NCBI RefSeq assembly: GCF_022347545.1
Contig: NZ_JAKREW010000020.1
Span: 1-64,000, forward strand
Length of the DNA: 64,000 nt
Source: Terribium retamae
Lineage (GTDB): Bacteria; Pseudomonadota; Alphaproteobacteria; Rhizobiales; Rhizobiaceae
Direction of reading: 5' to 3'
Shown here in pieces: positions 18,149 to 25,144 of the stretch (position 1 is the first letter of the stretch; each line of letters opens with the position of its first letter). The position numbers and the translations under genes are program-made. The notes beneath the pieces were generated by a model. It was not told where the DNA came from. It worked only from the letters and a program-made list of their open reading frames with translations, and did not search any database.

Positions 18149-18705
18149 CAAGCCGCCTCCCCCTTGGCAACATCATCGTTGTCGCACATGACCTTGTAGG
18201 TATGTCGCGCTGCGGTCAGGTAGACCACAACGCCTTCTGGCTTGGTGAAACCTGGCGCAGCCGTACTGCCGTTTGCGCGAAGCATTGCAACCACGTCGTC
18301 AACAGCGTCGGTCGTGAAGTCACCAGCATACAACACCGGAACCACACCGCAGCACGCAGGACGCTCGCCGCTCCATCTACCGGCATTAAACAGCGAGAAA
18401 CGGCGCTCGTGCAGGCCGTAGCCGCGCTGAATGCCCAAGCCCCACCACTCGCCAAAGTGCTGGCCGGGACCAAGTTCGCGAAGTCCGTCCGCGTGTTCGG
18501 CCACCCACCTTGCAAAACCAAAGTTGTCATCCTCTGGCGAAATCCAACGATTACGCGAACCGGCTCGCACAGAGCCGTCTTCACCGACGACAACTTGTGC
18601 ATTGGTGCCGTCAATCTTCTCCGTAATGACGCATCCACGCTTCAGGCGCGGGATCTTGGGAAACGGTACGAAAGGAGCATTGTCGTTAGATGCAACGTCG
18701 TTCAT
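18148..18705 (-). CDS. RNA ligase (Rnl2-like nucleotidyltransferase)
   Basis: 185 residues from ATG 18705, behind GGAGGG. The nucleotidyltransferase motifs occur in order: motif I EKIDGTNA with the AMP-accepting lysine K30, an SRNRW segment, a GEWWGLGIQRGYG motif III-like segment, EGVVVY (motif IV) and TYKVM (motif V). This is the core of T4 Rnl2-type RNA ligases, which join RNA ends after ATP-dependent adenylation; no extra C-terminal domain is present. In the same chain lies a metallophosphoesterase. A role in repairing tRNA cut by host defence nucleases is a common idea for phage ligases and fits here, but is inferred. Confidence 0.85.
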   Translation of the reverse strand: MNDVASNDNAPFVPFPKIPRLKRGCVITEKIDGTNAQVVVGEDGSVRAGSRNRWISPEDDNFGFARWVAEHADGLRELGPGQHFGEWWGLGIQRGYGLHERRFSLFNAGRWSGERPACCGVVPVLYAGDFTTDAVDDVVAMLRANGSTAAPGFTKPEGVVVYLTAARHTYKVMCDNDDVAKGEAA

Positions 18706-18709
18706 AGCA

Positions 18710-19162
18710 TCACCCTCCAATCTCAATCTGCGGCCGCTCTTCGGCCTTGTTGCTGTCGTCAGTAACCGGCGCTTCGCCGTCGTAAGACATGCCGCCCCCC
18801 TCGCCGTTCATGGTGGCCTTAACTGTTCCTCCTTCGCCAGCCGTGTCCAACGCCTCTTGCAAGTCGTTAGCTTGGCCGGTGGTATAGGGGAGAAGGTAGT
18901 AGGTGGGCTCGCCGTTGCCGTTGTCGAGCAGGACGTAGATTGCCCCACTACCGTTACCGTCAGGGACGTCAATCCGTGCGCCCAGCACCGTGTATTGGCC
19001 TGCCGGTGGCGCAGTGTATCGTGGCGTACCGGTCGGCGCATAGATTGCCATAGCGGCGATAACGGCAAGCGCCGGTAGCGCCCACAGACGCCGCACGCCG
19101 TACCAAGCATAACCGCAAAGTGCCAGGCACATGGCCAGCCAGATGGTTGTGAGAGCGATCAC
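18710..19162 (-). CDS. Membrane-anchored hypothetical protein
   Basis: 150 residues: two N-terminal helices (about 3-20 and 27-42), then an exported Gly-rich domain (QYTVLGARIDVPDGNGSGAI) and an acidic tail. Topology suggests an inner-membrane anchor with a periplasmic domain. It lies between the ligase and the small genes that follow the TolR-like gene. Function unknown. Confidence 0.6.
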   Translation of the reverse strand: MIALTTIWLAMCLALCGYAWYGVRRLWALPALAVIAAMAIYAPTGTPRYTAPPAGQYTVLGARIDVPDGNGSGAIYVLLDNGNGEPTYYLLPYTTGQANDLQEALDTAGEGGTVKATMNGEGGGMSYDGEAPVTDDSNKAEERPQIEIGG

Positions 19163-19377
19163 GTGTTGCGCTCCGCAATCATGGCGTCGGCTACGTCAAA
19201 TGCGCACTTGACGGTCTTAGATGTCAAATCTTGAGCGTGGACCATTCTGGCGATAAGTCCAGTGAGCGCGTGCGCGGCGTAAAAATCGCGCAAAGACATG
19301 CCTGGATCTGGGTTGTATGGGCGGTCGTCTGTATTGAATATCTGAGGAAACGCCGGCCCACCGTCATTCTTCGTCAT
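19159..19377 (-). CDS. Conserved small phage protein (GMSLRDFYAAHAL type)
   Basis: 72 residues with the pattern GGPAFPQ ... GMSLRDFYAAHALTG ... AFDVADAMIAER, a short protein found in very many phages of proteobacteria. Its job is not known. It overlaps the 49-residue gene upstream by 14 bases and the membrane protein downstream by four. Confidence 0.75.
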   Translation of the reverse strand: MTKNDGGPAFPQIFNTDDRPYNPDPGMSLRDFYAAHALTGLIARMVHAQDLTSKTVKCAFDVADAMIAERNT

Positions 19378-19513
19378 TGTTAGCCCTCACATCCAACAGC
19401 GCATTTTCGTAACGCGCCTTCGCAGCTTGATAGGCTATCGCGTAATGGCGCACCGCTACTTCAAGTCTGCGCGCTTGTCCGGCATGCCACCAAGCCATAA
19501 TGCGGGTTATCAT
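19364..19513 (-). CDS. Small helical hypothetical protein
   Basis: 49 residues, amphipathic helix with Trp-Trp-His near the start and a long AVRHYAIAYQAAKARYENAL helix. The ATG overlaps the previous stop (ATGATAA). Not recognised. Confidence 0.5.
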   Translation of the reverse strand: MITRIMAWWHAGQARRLEVAVRHYAIAYQAAKARYENALLDVRANNDEE

Positions 19514-19602
19514 CTGCGGCGCTCCGACCATTTGGAATAGGCCGTAAACCCAACGGCAGCCACGACAAGCACAACGAACATTCCAGCGTAGATGAACGTC
19601 AC
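19510..19602 (-). CDS. Tiny single-pass membrane protein after the TolR-like gene
   Basis: 30 residues from a GTG overlapping the TolR-like stop (GTGA): one helix, FIYAGMFVVLVVAAVGFTAY, then a basic end SKWSERRR. The strict overlap suggests that it belongs to the same cassette as the channel pair. Confidence 0.5.
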   Translation of the reverse strand: MTFIYAGMFVVLVVAAVGFTAYSKWSERRR

Positions 19603-20165
19603 TTGACGGTGCTCCGTAACGGCTTGAATACCTCGTTGCTGCTTACGACTTGGCCGTTTTCGCCCAGCGTAAAGCGCACAACGGTACGCTCTTGTTTTGG
19701 CTTAATCTCGATATCGCGCGACAGCAAAAGCCGACCGTTGATAGCGATCTCGACATGGACCGTTACGGGACCGGTCGGCAGTGAATAACCGTGCAGATTG
19801 ACCACGAATTCGCCTGCCGGCGTCGCTCTGGCAAATGCCGACTCGCAGTTTGACGGTCCGCTATCGTTCTCCTGGCCAAGGTCGTCTCGTAACAGCGACC
19901 AAACCGCTCCCGACTTGTTGCTATAACCTGTCGCAGCCTTCTGGCCGGGCGCATCCGTCCACAAATCTACATCGATGTCGCCGGTCTGCCAGCACGCCAA
20001 AACAGCTATGTTACCTGGAGGCGGTATATTGTCTTGTGCCTTCGACGGCTCGTTGATGAGTGGCAACATGAGATAGACGAATGCCAGCAAGGCGGCGCTT
20101 AGAACGCCAAGTAGATCCACATACGACCAAAGCCAATCGTCATCGTCGTGCTTGCGGGAAGCCAT
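19599..20165 (-). CDS. TolR/MotB-like membrane protein with a periplasmic beta domain
   Basis: 188 residues from ATG 20165 (TAATG overlap). After an acidic HDDDDW start comes one membrane helix, WSYVDLLGVLSAALLAFVYL, holding an aspartate (D17) at the place of the proton-binding aspartate of MotB, ExbD and TolR. The periplasmic part has DIDVDLWTDAPGQ, SNKSGAVWSLLRDDLG and a final FKPLRS; this looks like a family found beside MotA/TolQ-like genes in alphaproteobacteria, without the OmpA-type peptidoglycan-binding domain of MotB. It should pair with the adjacent channel protein to form a motor driven by proton flow. What the motor moves is unknown. Confidence 0.75.
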   Translation of the reverse strand: MASRKHDDDDWLWSYVDLLGVLSAALLAFVYLMLPLINEPSKAQDNIPPPGNIAVLACWQTGDIDVDLWTDAPGQKAATGYSNKSGAVWSLLRDDLGQENDSGPSNCESAFARATPAGEFVVNLHGYSLPTGPVTVHVEIAINGRLLLSRDIEIKPKQERTVVRFTLGENGQVVSSNEVFKPLRSTVK

Positions 20166-20668
20166 TAGTTGTACTCCGGCGCAAGCTTGTCCGTAGCCGT
20201 TGTCAATATGCGAATGTTCACGATGGTCCAGCACGCTAGAGACAACGCCGCCACGGTTGCCGAGAAGCAGGTCCCAACTCCGGCAAGAAACTGCGCACCG
20301 CCAGCACTAACCTCTTGCGCCGAAGCGCCGGACTTGATCGCGCTGAATGCGATCATGAGTCCGATTGCGTTGCCAAGTACGCCAAAGATGAACAGCAGCT
20401 TTCTAAGGTCTGACAGATGGGCGCTATCTATCTCAATAGCTTCCTTGGCGCGTTCACGTTGGTACTTGTGCGACTTCTGTGCCGCCTTATCCACCTTGCG
20501 CGCCTGTAGGAATGTCGACACGACGCCAGCAGCAAACACCGCAACGATAAGCAGTCCGATGTGCGAGGCGTCGGTCGCAACAAGGCGTTGCAGGTAACCC
20601 ATCATGTAGGCCCACACCAAGACGCACGCGCCGCCGAAATTCACGATGAATAGCTTGGCGACGGTCAT
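20165..20668 (-). CDS. MotA/TolQ/ExbB-like proton channel protein
   Basis: 167 residues from ATG 20668 (ATGA overlap). Hydrophobic segments lie at about residues 7-27, 36-55, 97-115 and 126-150. The FIFGVLGNAIGLMIAFSAI segment and GVGTCFSATVAALSLACW match the last two helices of the MotA/TolQ/ExbB family, including a threonine at the pore-lining place. A cytoplasmic basic helix (ARKVDKAAQKSHKYQRER) lies between helices, as in TolQ. Its partner is the TolR-like protein encoded directly after it. Confidence 0.75.
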   Translation of the reverse strand: MTVAKLFIVNFGGACVLVWAYMMGYLQRLVATDASHIGLLIVAVFAAGVVSTFLQARKVDKAAQKSHKYQRERAKEAIEIDSAHLSDLRKLLFIFGVLGNAIGLMIAFSAIKSGASAQEVSAGGAQFLAGVGTCFSATVAALSLACWTIVNIRILTTATDKLAPEYN

Positions 20669-20988
20669 TTCGTCACCTTGATGGCCGCAACGCCACCCCA
20701 ATAGATTGGCCAGATCAACCCTGCCGCCATTGCCGGCAATGCAGACTGTACGAAACTTCCGCCGCTGTACTTTGCTCTAATATTGTCTTGACGGCAGACC
20801 CAATACTTGTCCCATTCGCTCGACAATATGTCTGGCACTTCACCGCAATCAACAACAGATGTCGGCGGTTCATAAGACCGGTTAAATACGTGACCAAAAG
20901 TCAGGAAACCGGCAACAACGTAAGCGACCAATACGAGCGGCCCGCATGGCGTCTTCTTAACTTCACCCTTATTTGGTTTCGTAGGCAT
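20665..20988 (-). CDS. Small membrane protein of the motor/protease cassette
   Basis: 107 residues from ATG 20988 (TGATG overlap). One helix at about 17-37 (LVLVAYVVAGFLTFGHVF), a soluble loop with two cysteines (VVDCGEVPD, YWVCRQDN) that would lie in the periplasm, and a second helix near the end. Placed between the protease and channel genes, it may be a third membrane subunit. Not recognised. Confidence 0.65.
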   Translation of the reverse strand: MPTKPNKGEVKKTPCGPLVLVAYVVAGFLTFGHVFNRSYEPPTSVVDCGEVPDILSSEWDKYWVCRQDNIRAKYSGGSFVQSALPAMAAGLIWPIYWGGVAAIKVTK

Positions 20989-21632
20989 CACACGCCCTCC
21001 CGCCCAAGCAGGCCGCACACGGCGTTAGACGGCACTACGAAGGCAAACCCGCTAGTGGAGCCTCTTTCGTTGCCGTGCGGATCTACTACGCCAACGTTGA
21101 TGCCAACAACCTTGCCATATTGGTCATAAGCCGGTCCGCCACTCATGCCGCTAGCCATACTGACGTCGACAATAAAGGCAGACTTCCAACTTGGCGAATA
21201 TTCGCTAGGCTTTGATGCCACGTAACCGCGCATGGTGATAAACTTGAGGCCAAAAGGATTCCCCTTGGCCGTGATTTCCTCACCAACACTAGGCGTGCGG
21301 CACGACAACGATGCGGCGGCAAACCGCTTGCTGTTGGCCGGTCGCACTGCGGCAATGTCGTACTGCTGGTTAATCCACAGAACTTCGCCTTGCTGCACGT
21401 CGCCGTCGTCGCTGCGAAGCTTAATTGTGCCGGATGATGTGGCAACAACATGCGCTGCTGTGATGACAACGCCACCGCCGATGTACACACCGCTACCAAG
21501 CCCGGTGTCCGTCTCAATGCGCACAACGCTGCTTGCGCTTGGAACGCCGCCTGTTTCGATTGGATCTGTGCTGGCGCATCCGGCCAGCATAGAGGCGGCA
21601 AAGAGGGCTGCTGCAAACGATCGTGCGCGCAT
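20988..21632 (-). CDS. Trypsin-like serine protease lipoprotein
   Basis: 214 residues. A lipoprotein signal ends at LAGC (lipidated Cys19). The mature protein has the chymotrypsin-fold triad: H61 in VVITAAHVV, D92 in NQQYDIAAV, S164 in ASGMSGGPAYD. The short size fits a HtrA-like catalytic domain without PDZ. It is the first gene of the cassette, 45 bases from a strong promoter. With the proton-motor pair downstream this suggests a periplasmic proteolytic function linked to membrane energy, for example sensing or excluding an incoming phage. That is a hypothesis. Confidence 0.85.
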   Translation of the reverse strand: MRARSFAAALFAASMLAGCASTDPIETGGVPSASSVVRIETDTGLGSGVYIGGGVVITAAHVVATSSGTIKLRSDDGDVQQGEVLWINQQYDIAAVRPANSKRFAAASLSCRTPSVGEEITAKGNPFGLKFITMRGYVASKPSEYSPSWKSAFIVDVSMASGMSGGPAYDQYGKVVGINVGVVDPHGNERGSTSGFAFVVPSNAVCGLLGREGV

Positions 21633-21676
21633 GGCCGTTGTCCTGATTTGAAGGGTGTATTTCCTTTGCGATTCTT

Positions 21677-21705
21677 ACATTAGGCGTTTTCGCCTAGAAT
21701 GTCAA
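21677..21705 (-). promoter_or_regulatory. Sigma70-type promoter with palindromic operator
   Basis: On the minus strand TTGACA (21705-21700) and TAATGT (21682-21677) are spaced by exactly 17 bases. The spacer carries TAGGCG and CGCCTA, six-base arms around four bases (21681-21696), and a further CGCCTA half-site lies just upstream near 21723. A protein bound there would block RNA polymerase. The promoter drives the protease-motor cassette, with a predicted start 35-40 bases before the ATG. Confidence 0.8.
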
Positions 21706-21746
21706 TGCGGTTATGCTAAAGCGCCTAGAGAGTACCACAAACAGAA

Positions 21747-21781
21747 AAAGCCCCGCTGCCGGTCAAGGCAAACGGGGCTTT
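21747..21781 (-). terminator. Terminator after the holin gene
   Basis: AAAGCCCCG (21747-21755) and CGGGGCTTT (21773-21781) form a stem with U-rich ends in both directions. It separates the lysis genes (21805 on) from the promoter of the protease cassette, so the cassette is its own transcription unit. Confidence 0.85.
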
Positions 21782-21804
21782 CTGGAAATGGATAGGTAAT
21801 AAAA

Positions 21805-22005
21805 TCAGTTAAACTTCACGCCCATGGCGGTGAGTATCCACTTGACGTTGGCGATCATTGCGCCAAGGCCAATCCACAGAGTGATGATGACCCACTTGGC
21901 GCCGCGTGCAGCCAGAAAAGCGGCATGCATTTCATCAACCTTGGTCTTCATGTCCTCCATCTGCGTTTCGAGGCGAGCCAAACGCTCGTTTTCTGCCGCG
22001 GTCAT
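21805..22005 (-). CDS. XhlA-like holin candidate
   Basis: 66 residues from ATG 22005 (ATGA overlap): a coiled coil, ENERLARLETQMEDMKTKVD, then one membrane helix, WVIITLWIGLGAMIANVKWIL. That is the plan of XhlA-type haemolysin/holin proteins. Next to the endolysin it probably helps permeabilise the inner membrane at lysis. Last gene before the terminator. Confidence 0.65.
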   Translation of the reverse strand: MTAAENERLARLETQMEDMKTKVDEMHAAFLAARGAKWVIITLWIGLGAMIANVKWILTAMGVKFN

Positions 22006-22409
22006 TTGCGGCCTCGAATGGCGGAAGCAATCGCCGTGATGCCTTGACCGGCAACCTGGACGCCGAAGAATGAAAGCAAGATAGTACCTTCCCACTGGTC
22101 AAAGGGCGCCGGGAATGCGGCCACCCGCCAACCAAGCGAAAAACAAGTATCGAGTGTCACGAGCAGGAGATGCAGTGCGAAGCATCCCGCAATCACTGCG
22201 GCAATGACGCGCATTTCCCAAAAGCCAGCCGTGGCAAGGCGGATTTCCTTGGCGCCAGCGCGAGCCTGCATTTCGGCTTCAAGCTGCTTAATGGCCGCCT
22301 CCGCAACCAAGCGCTGTTCGTCATTCTGCGCGGCAAGCTTCGCCTTATAGGCTTCGGTGAGTTGGCCGACCAGAGAACTGGTCAGCCACTTAACGATGGC
22401 GGCCCACAT
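22002..22409 (-). CDS. Membrane protein of the lysis module (holin candidate)
   Basis: 135 residues: an N-terminal amphipathic segment and helical AEAAIKQLEAEMQAR region, then two membrane helices (about 68-86 and 105-125). Size and place suggest a holin or antiholin of the multi-helix class. ATGA overlap with the next gene and TAATG join with the previous one. Confidence 0.6.
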   Translation of the reverse strand: MWAAIVKWLTSSLVGQLTEAYKAKLAAQNDEQRLVAEAAIKQLEAEMQARAGAKEIRLATAGFWEMRVIAAVIAGCFALHLLLVTLDTCFSLGWRVAAFPAPFDQWEGTILLSFFGVQVAGQGITAIASAIRGRK

Positions 22410-22645
22410 TACATGCCCGCTTCACGCCTGCGGCGCAGATATTCGGTGAAGATGCCGTTGAGCACCAGCAGCACCGGGAACCAGGCCGGAGGCAGGATGG
22501 GCTGCAATACGGCCGGATCCACATAGGTAACGATCGTGGCAACAACGCCCAGCACGGCCTGCAGACGGGCCCAAAGAATGGTTTCGGAATCGTGGAACCA
22601 CCCGACAAGATGGCTCCAAAGGCTTTTTACATCGGGCAGCATCAT
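22409..22645 (-). CDS. Small membrane protein of the lysis module
   Basis: 78 residues with a helix LWARLQAVLGVVATIVTYV and a second PPAWFPVLLVLNGIFTEYL, ending in RRRREAGM. The N-terminus is amphipathic. Probably a holin-type protein working with the endolysin, whose stop it overlaps. Which of the three membrane proteins is the true holin cannot be told. Confidence 0.6.
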   Translation of the reverse strand: MMLPDVKSLWSHLVGWFHDSETILWARLQAVLGVVATIVTYVDPAVLQPILPPAWFPVLLVLNGIFTEYLRRRREAGM

Positions 22646-23229
22646 GCGGCTTTCTTGAATATGGACAGGATCTCAGCGATAAGGCGCGCAATCCAGTTCT
22701 GGTTGTTGTCGTTGGCAGGCGCCGGGACGGTTGGCTTGCCGCCGACGCCATACCCTTCCGCCTTCAGCGAGGCGTCGTAGTCTCGCGCAATGGCGGCGAT
22801 CGATGCGGCCTTATCCGTGCCGTTGATAATGCGGCGCGCGCCGACAAAATCTGACTTCGACAGGGTGATGTAGTCGCTCAAACGCTTGCCGGTGAACGTG
22901 CCCAGCCGCATGCCGTCAACCAGGATGCGCACCGCATACTGCGGCTCGAGCAACTTCCTTGGGCTGGCAACGAAGTCGACGCCCAACCTGCGCGACCAGT
23001 CTCGGTAGTTGCGCTCCCACGTCAACTGCACATAGCCCATACCTACAAAGGGATAGTAAGCCTTGCTCTTGAGATAAGTCTCGCCGCCGTACTCGCGCAC
23101 CGGCCTCATGGTGCGGCCAGTTTCCCAATAAGACGTGGCCAGCACATAGGCCGTCTCATTGCGAAGCAATCCGGCCTTCTTGCATGTGTCGACAATCAGG
23201 CGAGTGTCGCCAAGGTTCATGTTTGGCAT
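22642..23229 (-). CDS. Endolysin, GH19 chitinase/lysozyme-like
   Basis: 195 residues. The catalytic domain has ETAYVLATSYWETGRTM with a likely catalytic glutamate, GETYLKSKAYYPFVGMGYVQLTWERNY and an RIINGTDKA loop, the pattern of glycoside hydrolase family 19 type phage endolysins that cut the glycan of peptidoglycan. A PAPANDNNQNW linker joins a hydrophobic helix, WIARLIAEILSIF, that may anchor it at the membrane. No signal peptide is seen, so export would need the holin. Confidence 0.75.
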   Translation of the reverse strand: MPNMNLGDTRLIVDTCKKAGLLRNETAYVLATSYWETGRTMRPVREYGGETYLKSKAYYPFVGMGYVQLTWERNYRDWSRRLGVDFVASPRKLLEPQYAVRILVDGMRLGTFTGKRLSDYITLSKSDFVGARRIINGTDKAASIAAIARDYDASLKAEGYGVGGKPTVPAPANDNNQNWIARLIAEILSIFKKAA

Positions 23230-23426
23230 TCTTTGTCCTTCCTATCGCGCCAGCGCGCAAGCTCAATCGCGCAGTGGTTCGGCTCGGTGAACCGCGCTAC
23301 CCATCGGCAGAATCTACAGCCATCACCGCGTGCCGCCGCTATGCGCGCGCAAAGCGTTTGTCCGGGCTCCCCGCCAGAGAGCCGGTTGAGCCACCTGGAC
23401 AGGCGGCCAAGGGTTGTTGTGTGCAT
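23217..23426 (-). CDS. Small cysteine-containing phage protein
   Basis: 69 residues from ATG 23426. A basic helical protein with CARIAAARGDGCRFCRW and a later EPNHCAIELARW; four cysteines could bind a metal ion. Its stop overlaps the endolysin start by 13 bases. Role unknown. Confidence 0.55.
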   Translation of the reverse strand: MHTTTLGRLSRWLNRLSGGEPGQTLCARIAAARGDGCRFCRWVARFTEPNHCAIELARWRDRKDKECQT

Positions 23427-23605
23427 TTTTGCACCGCCCATTTCGCGAATGAATTGAAGCCAACTTGGCGAAAAGAACCACCAGAGCCGCCGAGTGGACG
23501 CGCACTCGCGCTGGGGTTTCTGGCCTATCGGCTATTTAAAAATGGGTCGGCAAGACCTAGAATGATTTGCTAATGTAGGAAGCCGTGACGATCTGGAGTT
23601 CCATA

Positions 23606-23734
23606 GTGAGCAAAAATGACTCTGATCCTGCACCCTCGGCGCCTCGTGATGGGCCGGGAATCTTAAAGGTTATCGCGATAGTCGCGTTCTTCATCGTCCT
23701 GTGGCAAATCGGGACTTGGTTCATTCAGTACTAA
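23606..23734 (+). CDS. Tiny plus-strand membrane protein
   Basis: 42 residues from a GTG with GGAG about seven bases upstream: a polar VSKNDSDPAPSAPRDG head followed by one helix, VIAIVAFFIVLWQIGTWF. It is convergent with, and overlaps by 14 bases, the end of the O-antigen polymerase-like gene. One of few plus-strand genes; possibly a small regulator of the neighbour, but unproven. Confidence 0.4.
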   Translation: MSKNDSDPAPSAPRDGPGILKVIAIVAFFIVLWQIGTWFIQY

Positions 23735-25070
23735 TTGCCGACGCCACAGAACGGCGCTCACGAACGATGCTAGCAGCGAGCAGTCCCCATCCAAGCGCCG
23801 GCAAGGGCCAATAGACTGACTTCACGGCCAGCGCCGAAATCAGGATCACGCCGCCCGCGTATAGCGTAAATACCCACATTGGATCGTCACTGCCATCCCA
23901 TAGCACCCGCCACATCGCAACGAGTGGAACTGCAGCCGTCAGCATCGCAAAGATCGCGAATGAAATAATCCCATAATCACGCCAGACGCCGAGCACATTG
24001 TGCATGTAGGTGCCGTATTCTCCATAATCGCGGATTTGGCCACCGTAGTCCCCCGTCAACGGCGACCGCTTGATAGACTCCCATCCGCTCCAGAAATACT
24101 TGCTGCGTTCGTGCATCGATGGCGAGCTAGCCAGGTCTCCGATCTCAGCGTAGCGTTCAATGGTCTCGGTTTTCTTGCCGCCTTTTCGTTCATCGCTGTC
24201 CACGCGCTCTACGATCAACGGGGGAGCATCGGCAGGCGAAAAATAAGCAATGACTTTCGGAACCGCCCGTTCCACCGCCAGATAGGCGGCCGGGTAGATG
24301 TAAACAAAAAGCGCCGTGAGAAAAAGCGCCACCGCAGCGGGGATCGTGAGGAGATAACGTCGCCTAAACACCTGAATGACAAACCATCCGAACGTCACCA
24401 CCAACGCCGCAAGCAGATCAGCCCTTGAAGCCGTCAGGAACAACGTTGCATCCATAACAGCCAGGGAAACGATTTGACCTTGCGGGCGCCTTTCATAACT
24501 CAGGACCAGGATACCGGTGAACAGCACGGCTTGGCTGAACCATTGATAGCCTGCGATTCCCGGTTGAACGTCCTTCCATTCCGTGGGGATGAAGGAGACA
24601 TCAAACGGGTCTATCAGAAAGAACGCAGCGCAAGCCATCGCCCAAAGAGAAACAGACGCTGCTGTTTTCAATCGTTCGTCGTACTCGAGCAAAAAACCTA
24701 AGCTATAGAGGCCGCCCCACGCGATTAACAGCTTCACCGACCCGGTAAACATCTCCGAATTTTGTTGCCATTCGTGGCCCCAAAATCGGTAGTAAATAGC
24801 GCAGACGGCAACCAGAGCAGCAAGGATGACAACCGGGCCGTGAACAATCCATGGACCGGATACGAAGGACTTCCTTGCCGCAAGAAATCCAAGAACAAGC
24901 AGGCAGACCAAGGTAGAGGCACCCCACCAAGCACCTGCGAAAAGAGGCATGACACCAAGCGCGGCTAGTAGGTGGTAAGCAAAAAATATTGGAAAAAGCA
25001 CGAGATAGAAGACACAGGCGAGCTTGCCGCCAATAGACGAGAATCTGTCTTCATTTTGAGATAAAACCAT
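23721..25070 (-). CDS. O-antigen polymerase/ligase-like integral membrane protein
   Basis: 449 residues from ATG 25070 behind AGGGGGG. About eleven to twelve membrane helices with a large polar loop at roughly 270-350 that holds GDYGGQIRDYGEYGTYMHN. A polytopic protein with a long periplasmic loop carrying a HN motif near Gly/Tyr-rich sequence is the Wzy/WaaL plan, enzymes that polymerise or attach O-antigen at the outer face of the inner membrane. Placed between tailspike and endolysin, it is a likely lysogenic-conversion gene that changes the host surface. Exact class (Wzy or ligase) is uncertain. Confidence 0.75.
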   Translation of the reverse strand: MVLSQNEDRFSSIGGKLACVFYLVLFPIFFAYHLLAALGVMPLFAGAWWGASTLVCLLVLGFLAARKSFVSGPWIVHGPVVILAALVAVCAIYYRFWGHEWQQNSEMFTGSVKLLIAWGGLYSLGFLLEYDERLKTAASVSLWAMACAAFFLIDPFDVSFIPTEWKDVQPGIAGYQWFSQAVLFTGILVLSYERRPQGQIVSLAVMDATLFLTASRADLLAALVVTFGWFVIQVFRRRYLLTIPAAVALFLTALFVYIYPAAYLAVERAVPKVIAYFSPADAPPLIVERVDSDERKGGKKTETIERYAEIGDLASSPSMHERSKYFWSGWESIKRSPLTGDYGGQIRDYGEYGTYMHNVLGVWRDYGIISFAIFAMLTAAVPLVAMWRVLWDGSDDPMWVFTLYAGGVILISALAVKSVYWPLPALGWGLLAASIVRERRSVASAISTE

Positions 25071-25144
25071 TCGGCGCGACCCCCCTAACACCACAGGATC
25101 GCCTTTTATGATCGCGCCGAAGGTTTTGCAACACTGCCGACAGA

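Noticed and set aside
19599..20668. Zorya defence system (ZorA/ZorB)
   Set aside because: The channel protein lacks the long cytoplasmic tail of ZorA, the partner lacks the OmpA-type domain of ZorB, and no ZorC, ZorD or ZorE neighbour is present. Only the general motor principle is shared.
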